This document shows, one piece after another, positions 7,916 to 16,583 of a stretch of DNA of 38,614 bases. The stretch lies in assembly GCA_003487805.1 (NCBI GenBank), contig DNNE01000057.1, forward strand, positions 7,058 through 45,671, written 5' to 3'. Made by a program: the position numbers and the translations under genes. This DNA is from Blastocatellia bacterium. Lineage in GTDB: Bacteria > Acidobacteriota > Blastocatellia > Pyrinomonadales > Pyrinomonadaceae. The notes beneath the pieces were generated by a model, which had not been told where the DNA came from, ran no database searches, and saw nothing but the letters and a program-made list of their open reading frames with translations. Each line of letters starts with the position of its first letter. Position 1 is the first letter of the stretch.

Positions 7916-9337
7916 ATGAACGCTAAAACTGTGTTGAAGTATGCCTCGGAACAAGGCGCAAAGTTTGTTTCGACTCGATTCACGGATCTGCCGGGATCCT
8001 GGCAGCATCTGACGTTTCCCATCAGCGAACTGGGCGAAGATTCGTTCGAAGATGGATTTGGTTTTGACGCGTCCTCGATTCGTGGTTGGGCGGCGATTCA
8101 TGAATCAGACATGTTGCTGATTCCCGACGCCACCCGCTACTGGATGGATCCGTTTTCGGCCGAGCCGACGCTGTGCATCGTTGCGAACGCGGTCGATCCT
8201 ATTTCGCGACAGGGTTACACGTTTGACCCGCGCGCCGCGGCCGTGCGCGCCGAGAGTTATCTTAAGAGCACCGGCATCGCGGACATCGCGAACTTTGGTC
8301 CGGAAGCTGAGTTTTTCATTTTCGACAGTGTGAGTTACTACAACGAGCAAAGCGAAGCCGGCTATTCAATCGACTCGGACGAAGGTCATTGGAACACCGG
8401 GCGCGGGACTTCCGAATCGGGACCCAACCTCGGGCATCGCATTCGCGCTAAAGAAGGTTATGTGCCGGTTGCTCCTACGGACACTTTGATCGACATTCGA
8501 TCTGAAATCTCGCTGACGCTTTTAGAGTGTGGCATCAACGTCGAGTGCCACCACCACGAAGTTGCCACCGCCGGTCAATGCGAAATTGATTTTCGTTATT
8601 CGACCTTGTTAGGCACGGCCGACAACCTGCAACTCTTCAAATACGTGGTCAAGAACACCGCGCGCAAACACGGCAAGACGGCGACGTTTATGCCGAAGCC
8701 TTTGTATGGGGACAATGGTTCAGGCATGCACTGCCATCAATCTTTGTGGAAAGGCAGTAAGCCTCTGTTTGCCGGAGACGGTTATGCGGGTCTATCAGAG
8801 ATGGCTTTGCATTACATCGGTGGCTTGTTGAAACACGCGCCCGCGATTGCTGCGTTCGCGGCGCCGACGACCAACAGTTACAAGCGTCTGGTGCCCGGAT
8901 TCGAAGCGCCGGTAAATCTCGCTTACTCAGCCCGCAATCGCTCAGCCGCGATTCGCATACCAATGTTTTCGACGAATCCGAAACTGAAGCGCCTGGAATT
9001 TCGTCCGCCTGATCCGTCGTGCAATCCTTATCTTGCGTTCGCGGCAATGTTAATGGCAGGCATCGATGGAATTCAGAATCGGATCGATCCCGGCCCACCG
9101 CTCGACAAGGACATCTACGATCTTTCTCCTGAAGAACTTAAGGATGTTCCGAGTTTGCCTGGCTCACTCGATGCGTCGCTAAACGCATTAGAGAATGATT
9201 ACGAATTCCTGCTGAAGGGTGACGTGTTCTCGCAACGCCTGATCGATCGCTGGATCGAATACAAGCGTGAACGCGAGATTCAGCCGTTGCGCCTCAGGCC
9301 GCACCCGCTCGAGTTTGCGATGTATTACGACGTTTAG
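7916..9337 (+). CDS. glnA: Type I glutamine synthetase, adenylylatable
   Basis: A 473-residue GSI enzyme making glutamine from glutamate, ammonia and ATP. Family motifs are present: GFDASSIRGW near the N-terminus, NFGPEAEFFIFD (metal-binding glutamate), NGSGMHCHQSLWK, and NRSAAIRIP. KDIYDLSPEE carries the adenylylation tyrosine at residue 401, equivalent to the tyrosine modified in enteric GlnA, and glnE lies directly downstream, so the covalent control loop is complete here. Start ATG 7916 has GACAGGAG five bases upstream. The frame stays open further upstream to about 7787, but that part is leader sequence. A consensus promoter lies at 7751-7778 and an intrinsic terminator follows at 9384-9420. 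Confidence 0.97.
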   Translation: MNAKTVLKYASEQGAKFVSTRFTDLPGSWQHLTFPISELGEDSFEDGFGFDASSIRGWAAIHESDMLLIPDATRYWMDPFSAEPTLCIVANAVDPISRQGYTFDPRAAAVRAESYLKSTGIADIANFGPEAEFFIFDSVSYYNEQSEAGYSIDSDEGHWNTGRGTSESGPNLGHRIRAKEGYVPVAPTDTLIDIRSEISLTLLECGINVECHHHEVATAGQCEIDFRYSTLLGTADNLQLFKYVVKNTARKHGKTATFMPKPLYGDNGSGMHCHQSLWKGSKPLFAGDGYAGLSEMALHYIGGLLKHAPAIAAFAAPTTNSYKRLVPGFEAPVNLAYSARNRSAAIRIPMFSTNPKLKRLEFRPPDPSCNPYLAFAAMLMAGIDGIQNRIDPGPPLDKDIYDLSPEELKDVPSLPGSLDASLNALENDYEFLLKGDVFSQRLIDRWIEYKREREIQPLRLRPHPLEFAMYYDV

Positions 9338-9383
9338 GATTCTCCACCTTCGATTGGGAGAGGGAACGTCATTTGATCTCACC

Positions 9384-9420
9384 AGACAGCGGCACGTAAG
9401 TGTCGCTGTCTCTTTTTGTT
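9384..9420 (+). terminator. Intrinsic terminator after glnA
   Basis: A 12-bp stem (AGACAGCGGCAC with GTGTCGCTGTCT, one G-U pair) closes a four-base GTAA loop and is followed by CTTTTTGTT. It lies 46 bases after the glnA stop, so glnA is probably transcribed alone and glnE from its own signal. Confidence 0.85.
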
Positions 9421-9510
9421 GCGAGAGGTGAGCGGCACTGAGGCCCGACCAGTCAGAGATGAAATACTGACTTACTCACGTTTCAATTGTTTATCGGTTT
9501 TCCGTTTTAA

Positions 9511-9730
9511 GCGCCGAAGGCGATAGATGTAATAGCCCGGGCCAACGGCCCGGGTAAAGGTGGATATTGATCCGAGCGCTGAAAGCGCGGCATACATGAT
9601 TAAGGCTGAAAGTACTGGGAATGCATATTCTCGAAAGGACCTCACATTTCGCGCTTTCAGCGCTCTGTTTGTCTCGCCTCCGCCCACCCGGCCCGTCGGG
9701 CCGGGCTATTACATTTAGCACCTTCGGCGC
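9511..9730. repeat. Large nested inverted repeat between glnA and glnE
   Basis: The outer arms begin GCGCCGAAGGCGATAG and end TAGCACCTTCGGCGC. Each carries ATGTAATAGCCCGG or its complement next to a small hairpin (CCCGGGCCAACGGCCCGGG on the left, GGCCCGTCGGGCC on the right). An inner pair, GAGCGCTGAAAGCGCG and CGCGCTTTCAGCGCTC, is nested inside. The layout is that of two oppositely oriented copies of one mobile repeat. Reading frames across it are repeat-encoded and not credible genes. The rest of the glnA-glnE gap (9421-9510 and 9731-9882) shows no gene. Confidence 0.8.
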
Positions 9731-9882
9731 AGTTCAACCACGTATGCAATTGGCATCCATTAGGTGGGGGCAGATAGGTTGTTGCCGACTAGTCGGTCCA
9801 GCAAGTGGATTGCGCTTCAGCGATTACCCGGCCGCTACCGCGACCGGTTCCGTAACCGCGACCCGCCGCGTAATATGTTTGC

Positions 9883-12771
9883 GTGACGCCGCTTGCTGAG
9901 ACTGTTAACCGGTTATTGGCCCAGTTACCCGATCCGCGTACTTCGCAACTTCTCTTCGATCAGTTAATAACCGAACGCAAATCGCTTGAACGGATCTTCC
10001 AGCGCGATCCTGCTTTGCTGTCTGATGTGCTGACGCTGGCAGCGTGGAGTCCTCTCTTGGCAACCACGATCAATAACAATCCGGATTACGTCATGTGGCT
10101 GCAACGCGAGCGCGCCATCACTCGCGTGCGCACCGGCGAAGAGCTAGGCGAATCTCTGGGCCGCTTCGCGCTCATCAACTCGCAACTCGATCCACACGTC
10201 ATGCTGGCCCGTTTTCGGCGCCGTGAGCTGTTGCGCACGTATCTGCACGACATCAGACGCACGCGGACGATCGTTGAAACAACCGATGAGTTGTCGAGTT
10301 TGGCCGATGCGGTCCTGGAATATGCGTTAAAGCTGTGCCGGCAGGAACTTGATAATCGTTATGGCTCACCCCAAACGATCGATGAGCAATCCAGAATATC
10401 CAGCGCAGAATTCAGCGTCATGGCGCTGGGCAAGCTTGGATCGGGTGAACTGAATTACGCGTCGGACATCGATCTCGTGTTTCTGTTTTCAGACGAAGGA
10501 ACTACCTCGCATCATGGTTCGCGCGCGCAAATCAGCAATCGCGAATACTTCATCAAACTTGCCGAGCGTTTGCTGCGATTGGTGGGCGCGCCGACGGGTG
10601 AAGGTGCGTCGTATCGCATCGACGCGCGCCTGCGTCCGCATGGACGTGAAGGAGCGTTAGCGTGTTCGGTGCGCGAGGCCGTCAGCTATTACCAAAGCGC
10701 CGCCGAGGATTGGGAGTTGCAGGCGCTGATTCGCGCGCGATCGGCCGCTGGCTCAGTCAAACTGTTTTCACGGTTCGCGCAGTTGACCGAAGATCGCGTC
10801 TATCGATCCAATATTAGCGTCGCTAATGCGCTCGCAAATGTGCGCACCGCAAAAAACAAGATCGATCGGCAACGCGAGCGTGATGAAAAAGGATACAACG
10901 TAAAGCTGGGCCACGGTGGAATCCGCGAGATCGAGTTCATCGCCCAGGCGCTGCAACTTGCTTTCGGTGGCGACGATCCGTGGCTGCGCACGCCTCACAC
11001 ACTGGTCACTCTGGGCCGCCTTTCCGAACGAAGCTTGATTAGCGAACGCGAGCATTCGCAGCTGTCGGATGCGTATCACTTCCTGCGTGCGCTCGAACAC
11101 CGTTTGCAGATGGAGCATGGATTGCAAACGCACTCGGTGCCCCTCGAGCAGTCACGGCGCGAGACTGTTGCGCGACGAATGAATTTTTCCGGCGCCGGCG
11201 CGCTTGAGGATTTCGAAAACGCGTTAGAGACGCATACCAGGAACGTTAGCGCCGTGTTCGATCGCGTGTTTGGCCGAGACCAGACCGGGGAACTTCCGGT
11301 TCCGCGACCAGCCGCCATAGACCGTTCCATAGCTGATACGATCCCAGAATCCGCGCAAACGGCGGCCGTAGTTTTCAGCCGGCAAACGGACGGACGCGAG
11401 AACACTGAATCATCGATCTCGCAAACCTCGGCCCTTATAGAGCAGGAATTACGGGCCTGCGCGAATCCAACCAGGGCAATGTCCTTCACAAACCGCATCG
11501 CCGCCGCGCTGGAAAAAGACGACGACGCAAACGCCATCGATGAAGAACAACTCAGGGCGCTTATCCATCTTTGCGATGCCTCAGAATTTTTTGGTGAGAT
11601 GATTGCGAGTCGCCCTTCATTGATTCAGGCATTGCCCGTCAGCGCTGAAATTGGATCTTCGCATGACTATCAGCGCGAACTGATGGACGAGATCGCAAAC
11701 GAAACTACGTTTGGAGCTGAACTGACGGCCCTGCGACTGAAGTGGTCGCAGTTGCTGATTCAAATTGCGGCTCACGATGCAGCCGGCGCGCTGGATCTTT
11801 CGCAGGTCAACAAACTATTGACTGACCTGGCGAGGGCCACTGTGAATGCATCGCTGCTAATCGCTCGACGCGAACTCGAACGTCGTTATGGAGCGGTGCT
11901 GACTGATCCGCGCGTCGCGGTCCTGGCGTTGGGCCGCTTCGGTAGTGGCGGCATGGATTACGGTTCTGATCTGGACCTGGTGATTGTTTATGACGCCGCG
12001 CCGCATTTGGTGGTTCGCGATCTCACTCAGGAAGAAGCGTATGCCCGGCTCACCGAGTACTTTGTTACCACGCTGTCCAGCATTACTCGCGAGGGCATTC
12101 TCTATCGCGTCGATCTTCGTCTGCGGCCTGACGGACAGAAAGGGCCGCTGGCAACCAGTTCCGCAGCGTTCCTCACCTACATTGAAAAGCGGGCAGGGAT
12201 TTGGGAGTGGTTGGCGTACGTGAAGCTGCGAGCGGTTGCCGGCGAATTAGGTTTTGCCCGCATGTTTGAAACGAGCGCGCGCCGGCGAATTCACGAATTA
12301 GCTCAACTGGTTGAGGCCAATCATTTACTGGCTGAGACGCGTCGCGTGCGCGACCGTTTGCAAAAAGAGAAAGTGTCTCGGCGCCGCTCAGGTCTCAACA
12401 TCAAGCACGGTGCAGGCGGAATGCTTGACGTATATTTTGCCGCGCGCTACTTGCAGTTGCGCGATAGCGTGCCCGATGATGGTGAAGATAGAACGACGCC
12501 GCAAATCTTAAGGCGGCTGCGAGATTCGAAATCGATCGATGATGAGAATTTCGGGAAGATGTTCACAGGATACGGGCTGTTGCGATCGGTGGATCATCAA
12601 CTGCGTTTGATCATCGGCCGCTCATCAACTGTTCCGTCACGCGAATCCGCGGCGTTCGCTGATATCGCGCGGCGGCTGGGGTACGAAACAGCAGATCAGC
12701 TTGAGAACGATCTGACCGTACGCATGAGGGAAATCCGTCAGGCGTACGACACGATAATGTCCGTTGAGTGA
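9883..12771 (+). CDS. glnE: Bifunctional glutamine synthetase adenylyltransferase/deadenylase
   Basis: A 962-residue GlnE, close to the usual length of about 950. It has two nucleotidyltransferase halves joined by helical regions. The N-terminal deadenylylating half has GKLGSGELNYASDIDLVFLF (Asp195, Asp197). The C-terminal adenylylating half has GRFGSGGMDYGSDLDLVIVYD (Asp696, Asp698). Both also carry the RIDARLRPHGREGAL / RVDLRLRPDGQKGPL motif. The target tyrosine is present in the neighbouring glnA. The start is taken as GTG 9883, because an ATG just upstream runs into a stop. The ribosome-binding site is weak, and no PII gene is in the window. The small zinc-ribbon gene starts 3 bp after the stop and is probably translationally coupled. 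Confidence 0.97.
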   Translation: MTPLAETVNRLLAQLPDPRTSQLLFDQLITERKSLERIFQRDPALLSDVLTLAAWSPLLATTINNNPDYVMWLQRERAITRVRTGEELGESLGRFALINSQLDPHVMLARFRRRELLRTYLHDIRRTRTIVETTDELSSLADAVLEYALKLCRQELDNRYGSPQTIDEQSRISSAEFSVMALGKLGSGELNYASDIDLVFLFSDEGTTSHHGSRAQISNREYFIKLAERLLRLVGAPTGEGASYRIDARLRPHGREGALACSVREAVSYYQSAAEDWELQALIRARSAAGSVKLFSRFAQLTEDRVYRSNISVANALANVRTAKNKIDRQRERDEKGYNVKLGHGGIREIEFIAQALQLAFGGDDPWLRTPHTLVTLGRLSERSLISEREHSQLSDAYHFLRALEHRLQMEHGLQTHSVPLEQSRRETVARRMNFSGAGALEDFENALETHTRNVSAVFDRVFGRDQTGELPVPRPAAIDRSIADTIPESAQTAAVVFSRQTDGRENTESSISQTSALIEQELRACANPTRAMSFTNRIAAALEKDDDANAIDEEQLRALIHLCDASEFFGEMIASRPSLIQALPVSAEIGSSHDYQRELMDEIANETTFGAELTALRLKWSQLLIQIAAHDAAGALDLSQVNKLLTDLARATVNASLLIARRELERRYGAVLTDPRVAVLALGRFGSGGMDYGSDLDLVIVYDAAPHLVVRDLTQEEAYARLTEYFVTTLSSITREGILYRVDLRLRPDGQKGPLATSSAAFLTYIEKRAGIWEWLAYVKLRAVAGELGFARMFETSARRRIHELAQLVEANHLLAETRRVRDRLQKEKVSRRRSGLNIKHGAGGMLDVYFAARYLQLRDSVPDDGEDRTTPQILRRLRDSKSIDDENFGKMFTGYGLLRSVDHQLRLIIGRSSTVPSRESAAFADIARRLGYETADQLENDLTVRMREIRQAYDTIMSVE

Positions 12772-12774
12772 GTC

Positions 12775-12969
12775 ATGAATGCCGATAATCAATGCCCACG
12801 TTGCGGAGGCCGCCTGCGATCGTGGAGCGAGCTGAATGATGAAGAGCGGGAAATGGTCAAGCGTCTGCCCGCGTCGGCAGACTTTTCACTCGAAGAACGC
12901 AAGCGGCGCCATCGCTGGTGTACGCGCTGCTGGTATGAGGATACTGGCGGATCGCCGACGATGGTCTGA
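12775..12969 (+). CDS. Small zinc-ribbon-like protein
   Basis: A 64-residue protein with two CXXC knuckles, CPRC at 7-10 and CTRC at about 48-51, spaced as in a single zinc ribbon, with a charged helix between (ELNDEEREMVKRL). It begins 3 bp after the glnE stop, so it is almost certainly cotranscribed with it. The role is unknown. Small zinc ribbons often bind nucleic acid or a partner protein. It is real by placement and motif, but its function cannot be named. Confidence 0.7.
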   Translation: MNADNQCPRCGGRLRSWSELNDEEREMVKRLPASADFSLEERKRRHRWCTRCWYEDTGGSPTMV

Positions 12970-13003
12970 AAGGAACGCGTATCGGCGCTCGCGACGAAAA
13001 ATA

Positions 13004-13079
13004 GCCACAGATGAACACAGATACTCACAGATATGAATCAACAATTTCTGATCCGTTGAATCCGTGTTTATCTGTGGCC
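13004..13079. repeat. Inverted repeat, family C2 (GCCACAGATGAACACAGAT type)
   Basis: Arms GCCACAGATGAACACAGAT and the complement-like TCCGTGTTTATCTGTGGC face each other across about 40 bases. The same element occurs at 13607-13682, so the SRPBCC gene is flanked by one copy on each side. Confidence 0.85.
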
Positions 13080-13119
13080 ATTTGGTAACGTTAAGCAGTG
13101 ACCACCGACTACGTCCGGA

Positions 13120-13617
13120 ATGTTTCGCGTTCGCTCATCATTCAAAGGCAAACTCAAAGTCGACGCGCCCTTACAGGCGGTTAAGAATTTCTTTGCAAAT
13201 CTTTCGCATTTCACCGAGATGTTGGGTGGTGTCGAAGCGATTCGTCGGGAGCCGGGCGGCATCGCGCGCTGGACCATCGCGACCGACACGCCCGTGGGCA
13301 ATGTGCGCTTTTCTTTTCCAGTGCGTGAAAGCTCGCCCCGCGCCGACATCATTGAATGGTCACCGGCCGCAAACGAGCGCGAGAACCTCCTTCGCTATTC
13401 ATTGAAATTCGAGGAGCGCAACAACCGAACCGTCGTCGATATTTCGCATCAGGTTGAGCTGCGTCGCAACCGTGCGTGGGACCTGCATCCGGGAGTGGGG
13501 TTGATGGGTGAAGCGCGCCTTAGTTCAGCATTACAGCGGCGCATCAATGAAGCGATTGAGGAATTTCTGGTAAGAGTGAAAGAGAAGTTGGAAGGTGAAG
13601 ATGCGAGCCACAGATGA
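13120..13617 (+). CDS. SRPBCC-fold (START/polyketide cyclase-like) protein
   Basis: A 165-residue cytoplasmic protein with the START-like pattern: an N-terminal strand FKGKLKVDAPLQAVKNFFANLSHF, central strands (ARWTIATDTPVGNVRFSFPV and VVDISHQVEL) and a long C-terminal helix (LSSALQRRINEAIEEFLVRVKEKL) that would close the ligand pocket. The substrate is unknown. The last residues (about DASHR) and the TGA stop are encoded by the repeat element starting at 13607, so the native C-terminus was probably slightly different. It lies between two copies of the same repeat family, 13004-13079 and 13607-13682. ATG 13120 has no strong Shine-Dalgarno. Confidence 0.85.
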   Translation: MFRVRSSFKGKLKVDAPLQAVKNFFANLSHFTEMLGGVEAIRREPGGIARWTIATDTPVGNVRFSFPVRESSPRADIIEWSPAANERENLLRYSLKFEERNNRTVVDISHQVELRRNRAWDLHPGVGLMGEARLSSALQRRINEAIEEFLVRVKEKLEGEDASHR

Positions 13618-13682
13618 ACACGGATAAGCACAGATAGGAATAATGATTTTCTTATCTGTGAAATTTGTGTTTATCTGTGGCC
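13607..13682. repeat. Inverted repeat, family C2, second copy
   Basis: Arms GCCACAGATGAACACGGATA and TTTGTGTTTATCTGTGGC. It supplies the stop codon of the SRPBCC gene on the left and ends 1 bp before the stop of the PIG-L gene on the right, filling the whole space between the convergent genes. Confidence 0.85.
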
Positions 13683-13683
13683 G

Positions 13684-16221
13684 TTATTTCCTTCCATAGC
13701 TAATCATATTCGCCAGCATCCGATACGCTCCCGGAATTCCACCGCGCAACTCGCGGTACCAAACCATGCTCGTATAGATGTAATGACCCTTGCCATAATC
13801 CGCGACCAGCAATCCACCTTTCAAAGGCGCCTCACCCGGATCGTTTGATTGCAGCAGCGCGTGAAACTGCGGATCCCATTCGCGTGGATAATAAAGTCCG
13901 CGCTCCTGAATCCAGGCTTTGAAATCATCCTGCCCCATCTTGTTCGGAACATTCAACAAAGGATGGTCCGGCTCTATGAAGGTAATCGGCGCATTCTCAT
14001 CCGTCACCCGTTCGTTGCCGAGCACCAGCTTGTAAGGCGCAAGCTGCGGCCGGTTGCGCTGGGGGTTGGGATTCCATTCATCGGATTTGTGATAGAAGAC
14101 GATCAGCGTGCCGCCTGCATTCGCATAATCAAGCAGCTTCTGATTAGCGGCAATCAGTTCCGGCTTAGATTCATAGACACGGTTGTCGACGATAACGGAA
14201 GTGTATTTTGAAAGATCGGCCGTCTTCACATCTTCGACGCTCAGCTCTTTCGATTCGACACCGAGCGCATTGAACGCGTTCGGCAGACTGAAATCAAAAC
14301 CGCGGATGTAACCAACCCGAAGATTTGGCGCGAGGTGAGCGTCAGGCGCGAGCATTTCCACGGTTGTTTGCGAAGTATCAGCTTTACTGTCGGGAATCAA
14401 GAAAATTATGGAGTTGTTTCTGATTGCCGAGACCGGTCCAGCTACCATAAAGCGGACTGTTCGTTTCTCGCCGGCGGCCAGATTTATAGCAGTTTCGCTG
14501 ATTGGGCTGCCGAACGTTGAGTCGACCGCTTGCAAGTGACCATTAAACGGGACGGCTTGATGATTAATGAGCGTCACCTCAAACGGAAGTTGCACCCGTT
14601 GCGCTTGGTCCTTTGCCGGCTCTCGTGAGAGAAACCCCGGCGAGGGCGCAACGCTTGAGATTTCAACCGGCGGCACAACGTCAACGGTTAACGGAAGATC
14701 GATGCTGAGTCGCGTGCCTGATACCTCGAATGAACAACGGGTGTCGAGATTCATGCCCAGGCCCGTGGGCTCGTACAGATGTTTTGCTGCCGGGACATTA
14801 ATGCTCGCAGTTTTGGGGATCTGAATTTTTTCGGGAAGTGTAATTACCGCTCCTGAAGCTATTCGATTCGCCGGCCCTGAGCGCGAGTGGTTGACGCGCC
14901 GTTCATCTGCAACTGTTGGCCTCTCCTGGGCAATTTCGGATGATGGACTGCAGTCAAAGATGTTGACTGGTTCGGCGCCGGAATTCGCGATTCGAATGGG
15001 AACGTTTACGGTTGAGTTGGGGATAACAGTTCGGGCTGGCAGCTGAGTCTGAAATTGCAGGCCGGCGGCGAGTGCTGCGGCCCGCTCGATCTTGCCTCGC
15101 ATCATTTCTCGCCGAGGATCGGCGGCTGAGGTCACTTCGTAATGTCCCTGATGAAAAGTCTTGATGACCAGGTCCAATGATTGCGATCTGTTATTCGAGA
15201 GTTCCAGCGCGCCATTCAAATTCGGGAGAGCCAGTTGGCGTGCGACATCCGCAGGCAAACTCATTCCATCAAGAAAACTGTGCGAGTCTTTGGCGGCGAG
15301 GGGCGCACTGCCTTTCGCTTCGCGCACGAGCGCGTAACGAGTCATCGGTAGTTGGCCGGGCGTTCCAGCCTGTTGTCCGCTGAAGGCGCGAAATCGCGTC
15401 GCGTACTCTGCAAACGTCTTTGGCCAGGGGCCTTGCGTTGCGTGTTTCTGCAGAGCGCGCAGAGCTTCTTCCGCATAAACCACGCCGCGCACCGGATCCT
15501 TTTCGTTTGGATCAATCGTGACGATTTCCGCGTCGGCGTTTTGGGTTGCGTTCCCGCGAGCGCGCACGAACAGTCTCTGCACCTGCCAGGTGGTCACGCC
15601 GTCTTTCAACTGCTCAGGAAATTTATTCGGATCGGCCGCGGCGTCGAACGCTTCGACGACCATCAGTGCGGTGGCTTGATGCTGGCCGTGATCGTTGCTC
15701 GTGGTCGAATGATTCGTGATGATGACGTCGGGACGAAGTTTGCGAATCTCAAGGACCATTCGCCGCAGACCTTCTTCGTGTCCCCAAAACTTGAATGCTT
15801 CGTCACGTGTTTTCGAAAACCCGAAATCCTTTAATCCCAGAAAGTGCGGCTCTGACCCCTGGATCTCAGCCGCAGCCATTGTCTCGCGCGCGCGAATCGC
15901 GCCCATCTCTTCGTAAAGCTCCGGCCCAATTGCGTTCTGTCCGCCTTCGCCAAACGTGGAGAACAAACTGACGGTGTGCGCGCCGAACTTCCGTCGCATC
16001 ACGATTAGCGAAGTGCCATCTTCGTCGTCGGGGTGCGCGGCCACGCACATCACTGTCCAGGGATTTTGCAGATCGAGCAGCGCTTGATATAGCGCGACGC
16101 GATCGTCGGGTGCCTGTGCGGTTTGTTGAGCGCGCGGCGAGGTAATGATCGAGACAATTGCGAGCGTCGCGAGGAGAACGTAACGATGGATTTTGGTTTT
16201 TCGATGGTTGAAGATTTTCAT
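13684..16221 (-). CDS. Exported PIG-L family deacetylase, multidomain
   Basis: An 845-residue protein. After a basic start and a hydrophobic segment (RYVLLATLAIVSIITS, about residues 13-28) comes a PIG-L/LmbE deacetylase domain: VMCVAAHPDDEDGT with His63, Asp65, Asp66 (zinc ligands and general base), then ITNHSTTSNDHGQHQATALMV supplying the third histidine. Substrates of the family are N-acetylated sugars or sugar conjugates, and export suggests an envelope or environmental glycan. Residues about 390-620 look like Ig-like or NEW3 domains. The last 200 (RVGYIRGFDFSLPNAFNALG to GGTLIVFYHKSDEW) resemble a ThuA/glutamine-amidotransferase-like fold. An upstream in-frame start at 16275 would add residues encoded by a repeat hairpin (GGTCCTAACGGACC), so ATG 16221 is preferred. 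Confidence 0.92.
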   Translation of the reverse strand: MKIFNHRKTKIHRYVLLATLAIVSIITSPRAQQTAQAPDDRVALYQALLDLQNPWTVMCVAAHPDDEDGTSLIVMRRKFGAHTVSLFSTFGEGGQNAIGPELYEEMGAIRARETMAAAEIQGSEPHFLGLKDFGFSKTRDEAFKFWGHEEGLRRMVLEIRKLRPDVIITNHSTTSNDHGQHQATALMVVEAFDAAADPNKFPEQLKDGVTTWQVQRLFVRARGNATQNADAEIVTIDPNEKDPVRGVVYAEEALRALQKHATQGPWPKTFAEYATRFRAFSGQQAGTPGQLPMTRYALVREAKGSAPLAAKDSHSFLDGMSLPADVARQLALPNLNGALELSNNRSQSLDLVIKTFHQGHYEVTSAADPRREMMRGKIERAAALAAGLQFQTQLPARTVIPNSTVNVPIRIANSGAEPVNIFDCSPSSEIAQERPTVADERRVNHSRSGPANRIASGAVITLPEKIQIPKTASINVPAAKHLYEPTGLGMNLDTRCSFEVSGTRLSIDLPLTVDVVPPVEISSVAPSPGFLSREPAKDQAQRVQLPFEVTLINHQAVPFNGHLQAVDSTFGSPISETAINLAAGEKRTVRFMVAGPVSAIRNNSIIFLIPDSKADTSQTTVEMLAPDAHLAPNLRVGYIRGFDFSLPNAFNALGVESKELSVEDVKTADLSKYTSVIVDNRVYESKPELIAANQKLLDYANAGGTLIVFYHKSDEWNPNPQRNRPQLAPYKLVLGNERVTDENAPITFIEPDHPLLNVPNKMGQDDFKAWIQERGLYYPREWDPQFHALLQSNDPGEAPLKGGLLVADYGKGHYIYTSMVWYRELRGGIPGAYRMLANMISYGRK

Positions 16222-16583
16222 GGCGAACCAGTTCCGAATCTCAGGTCCGTTAGGACCGGAATATTTATAGCCCAAAGAAGGTAATTACAACACGAAGCTC
16301 CTTTAGGAGCGAAATGGATGTGGCAGCGTGTCAGAACCCGGAGCAATAGCGACGGGATCATCGAGTCAAGATGGGACCCGCTTGCGCGCTTTTTCGTGAT
16401 TCCTGGTTCGTGTGATTTCGTTGATCGGTTCTGGTTGCGGGTCTGAAAAGCAGACCACGAAACAACACGAACACAGAAACAATTCACACGAAGACGCGTA
16501 GGTCGGATTGGTTTGGCGCTCATGCCCAGTTCTAACGCCAACAACTCGACAACCAGGCGGTTTTGACGTAAACAGTCTGGCTA
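16222..16583. repeat. Repeat-filled gap between divergent PIG-L and permease genes
   Basis: No gene is supported here. I see a hairpin AGGTCCGTTAGGACC at about 16241, another AAGCTCCTTTAGGAGC at about 16301, a single family B unit (CAGAACCCGGAGCAATAGCG) starting at 16332, and facing TTCGTGTG / CACACGAA-type arms in 16395-16497 that resemble the family F pair at 18368-18434. Promoters for both divergent genes must lie here but no clean hexamers stand out. Confidence 0.6.

Noticed and set aside
7916..9337. A longer GlnA starting near 7787
   Set aside because: The additional 43 residues match nothing in the family, begin at the promoter's own start site, and ATG 7916 has a proper ribosome-binding site.
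9472..9721. Minus-strand frames of about 70 codons with a PGYYIYRLRR-like end
   Set aside because: They are translations of the large inverted repeat at 9511-9730; the ALKAR and YYIYRLRR parts come from the hairpin units, and no start signal or domain is seen.
13004..13682. A composite mobile element formed by the two C2 repeats around the SRPBCC gene
   Set aside because: The copies are plain intergenic elements like many others in the window; there is no transposase and no target duplication outside them.
16222..16275. An 18-residue N-terminal extension of the PIG-L protein
   Set aside because: It is encoded by a GGTCCTAACGGACC hairpin repeat and would place the signal peptide too far from the start.
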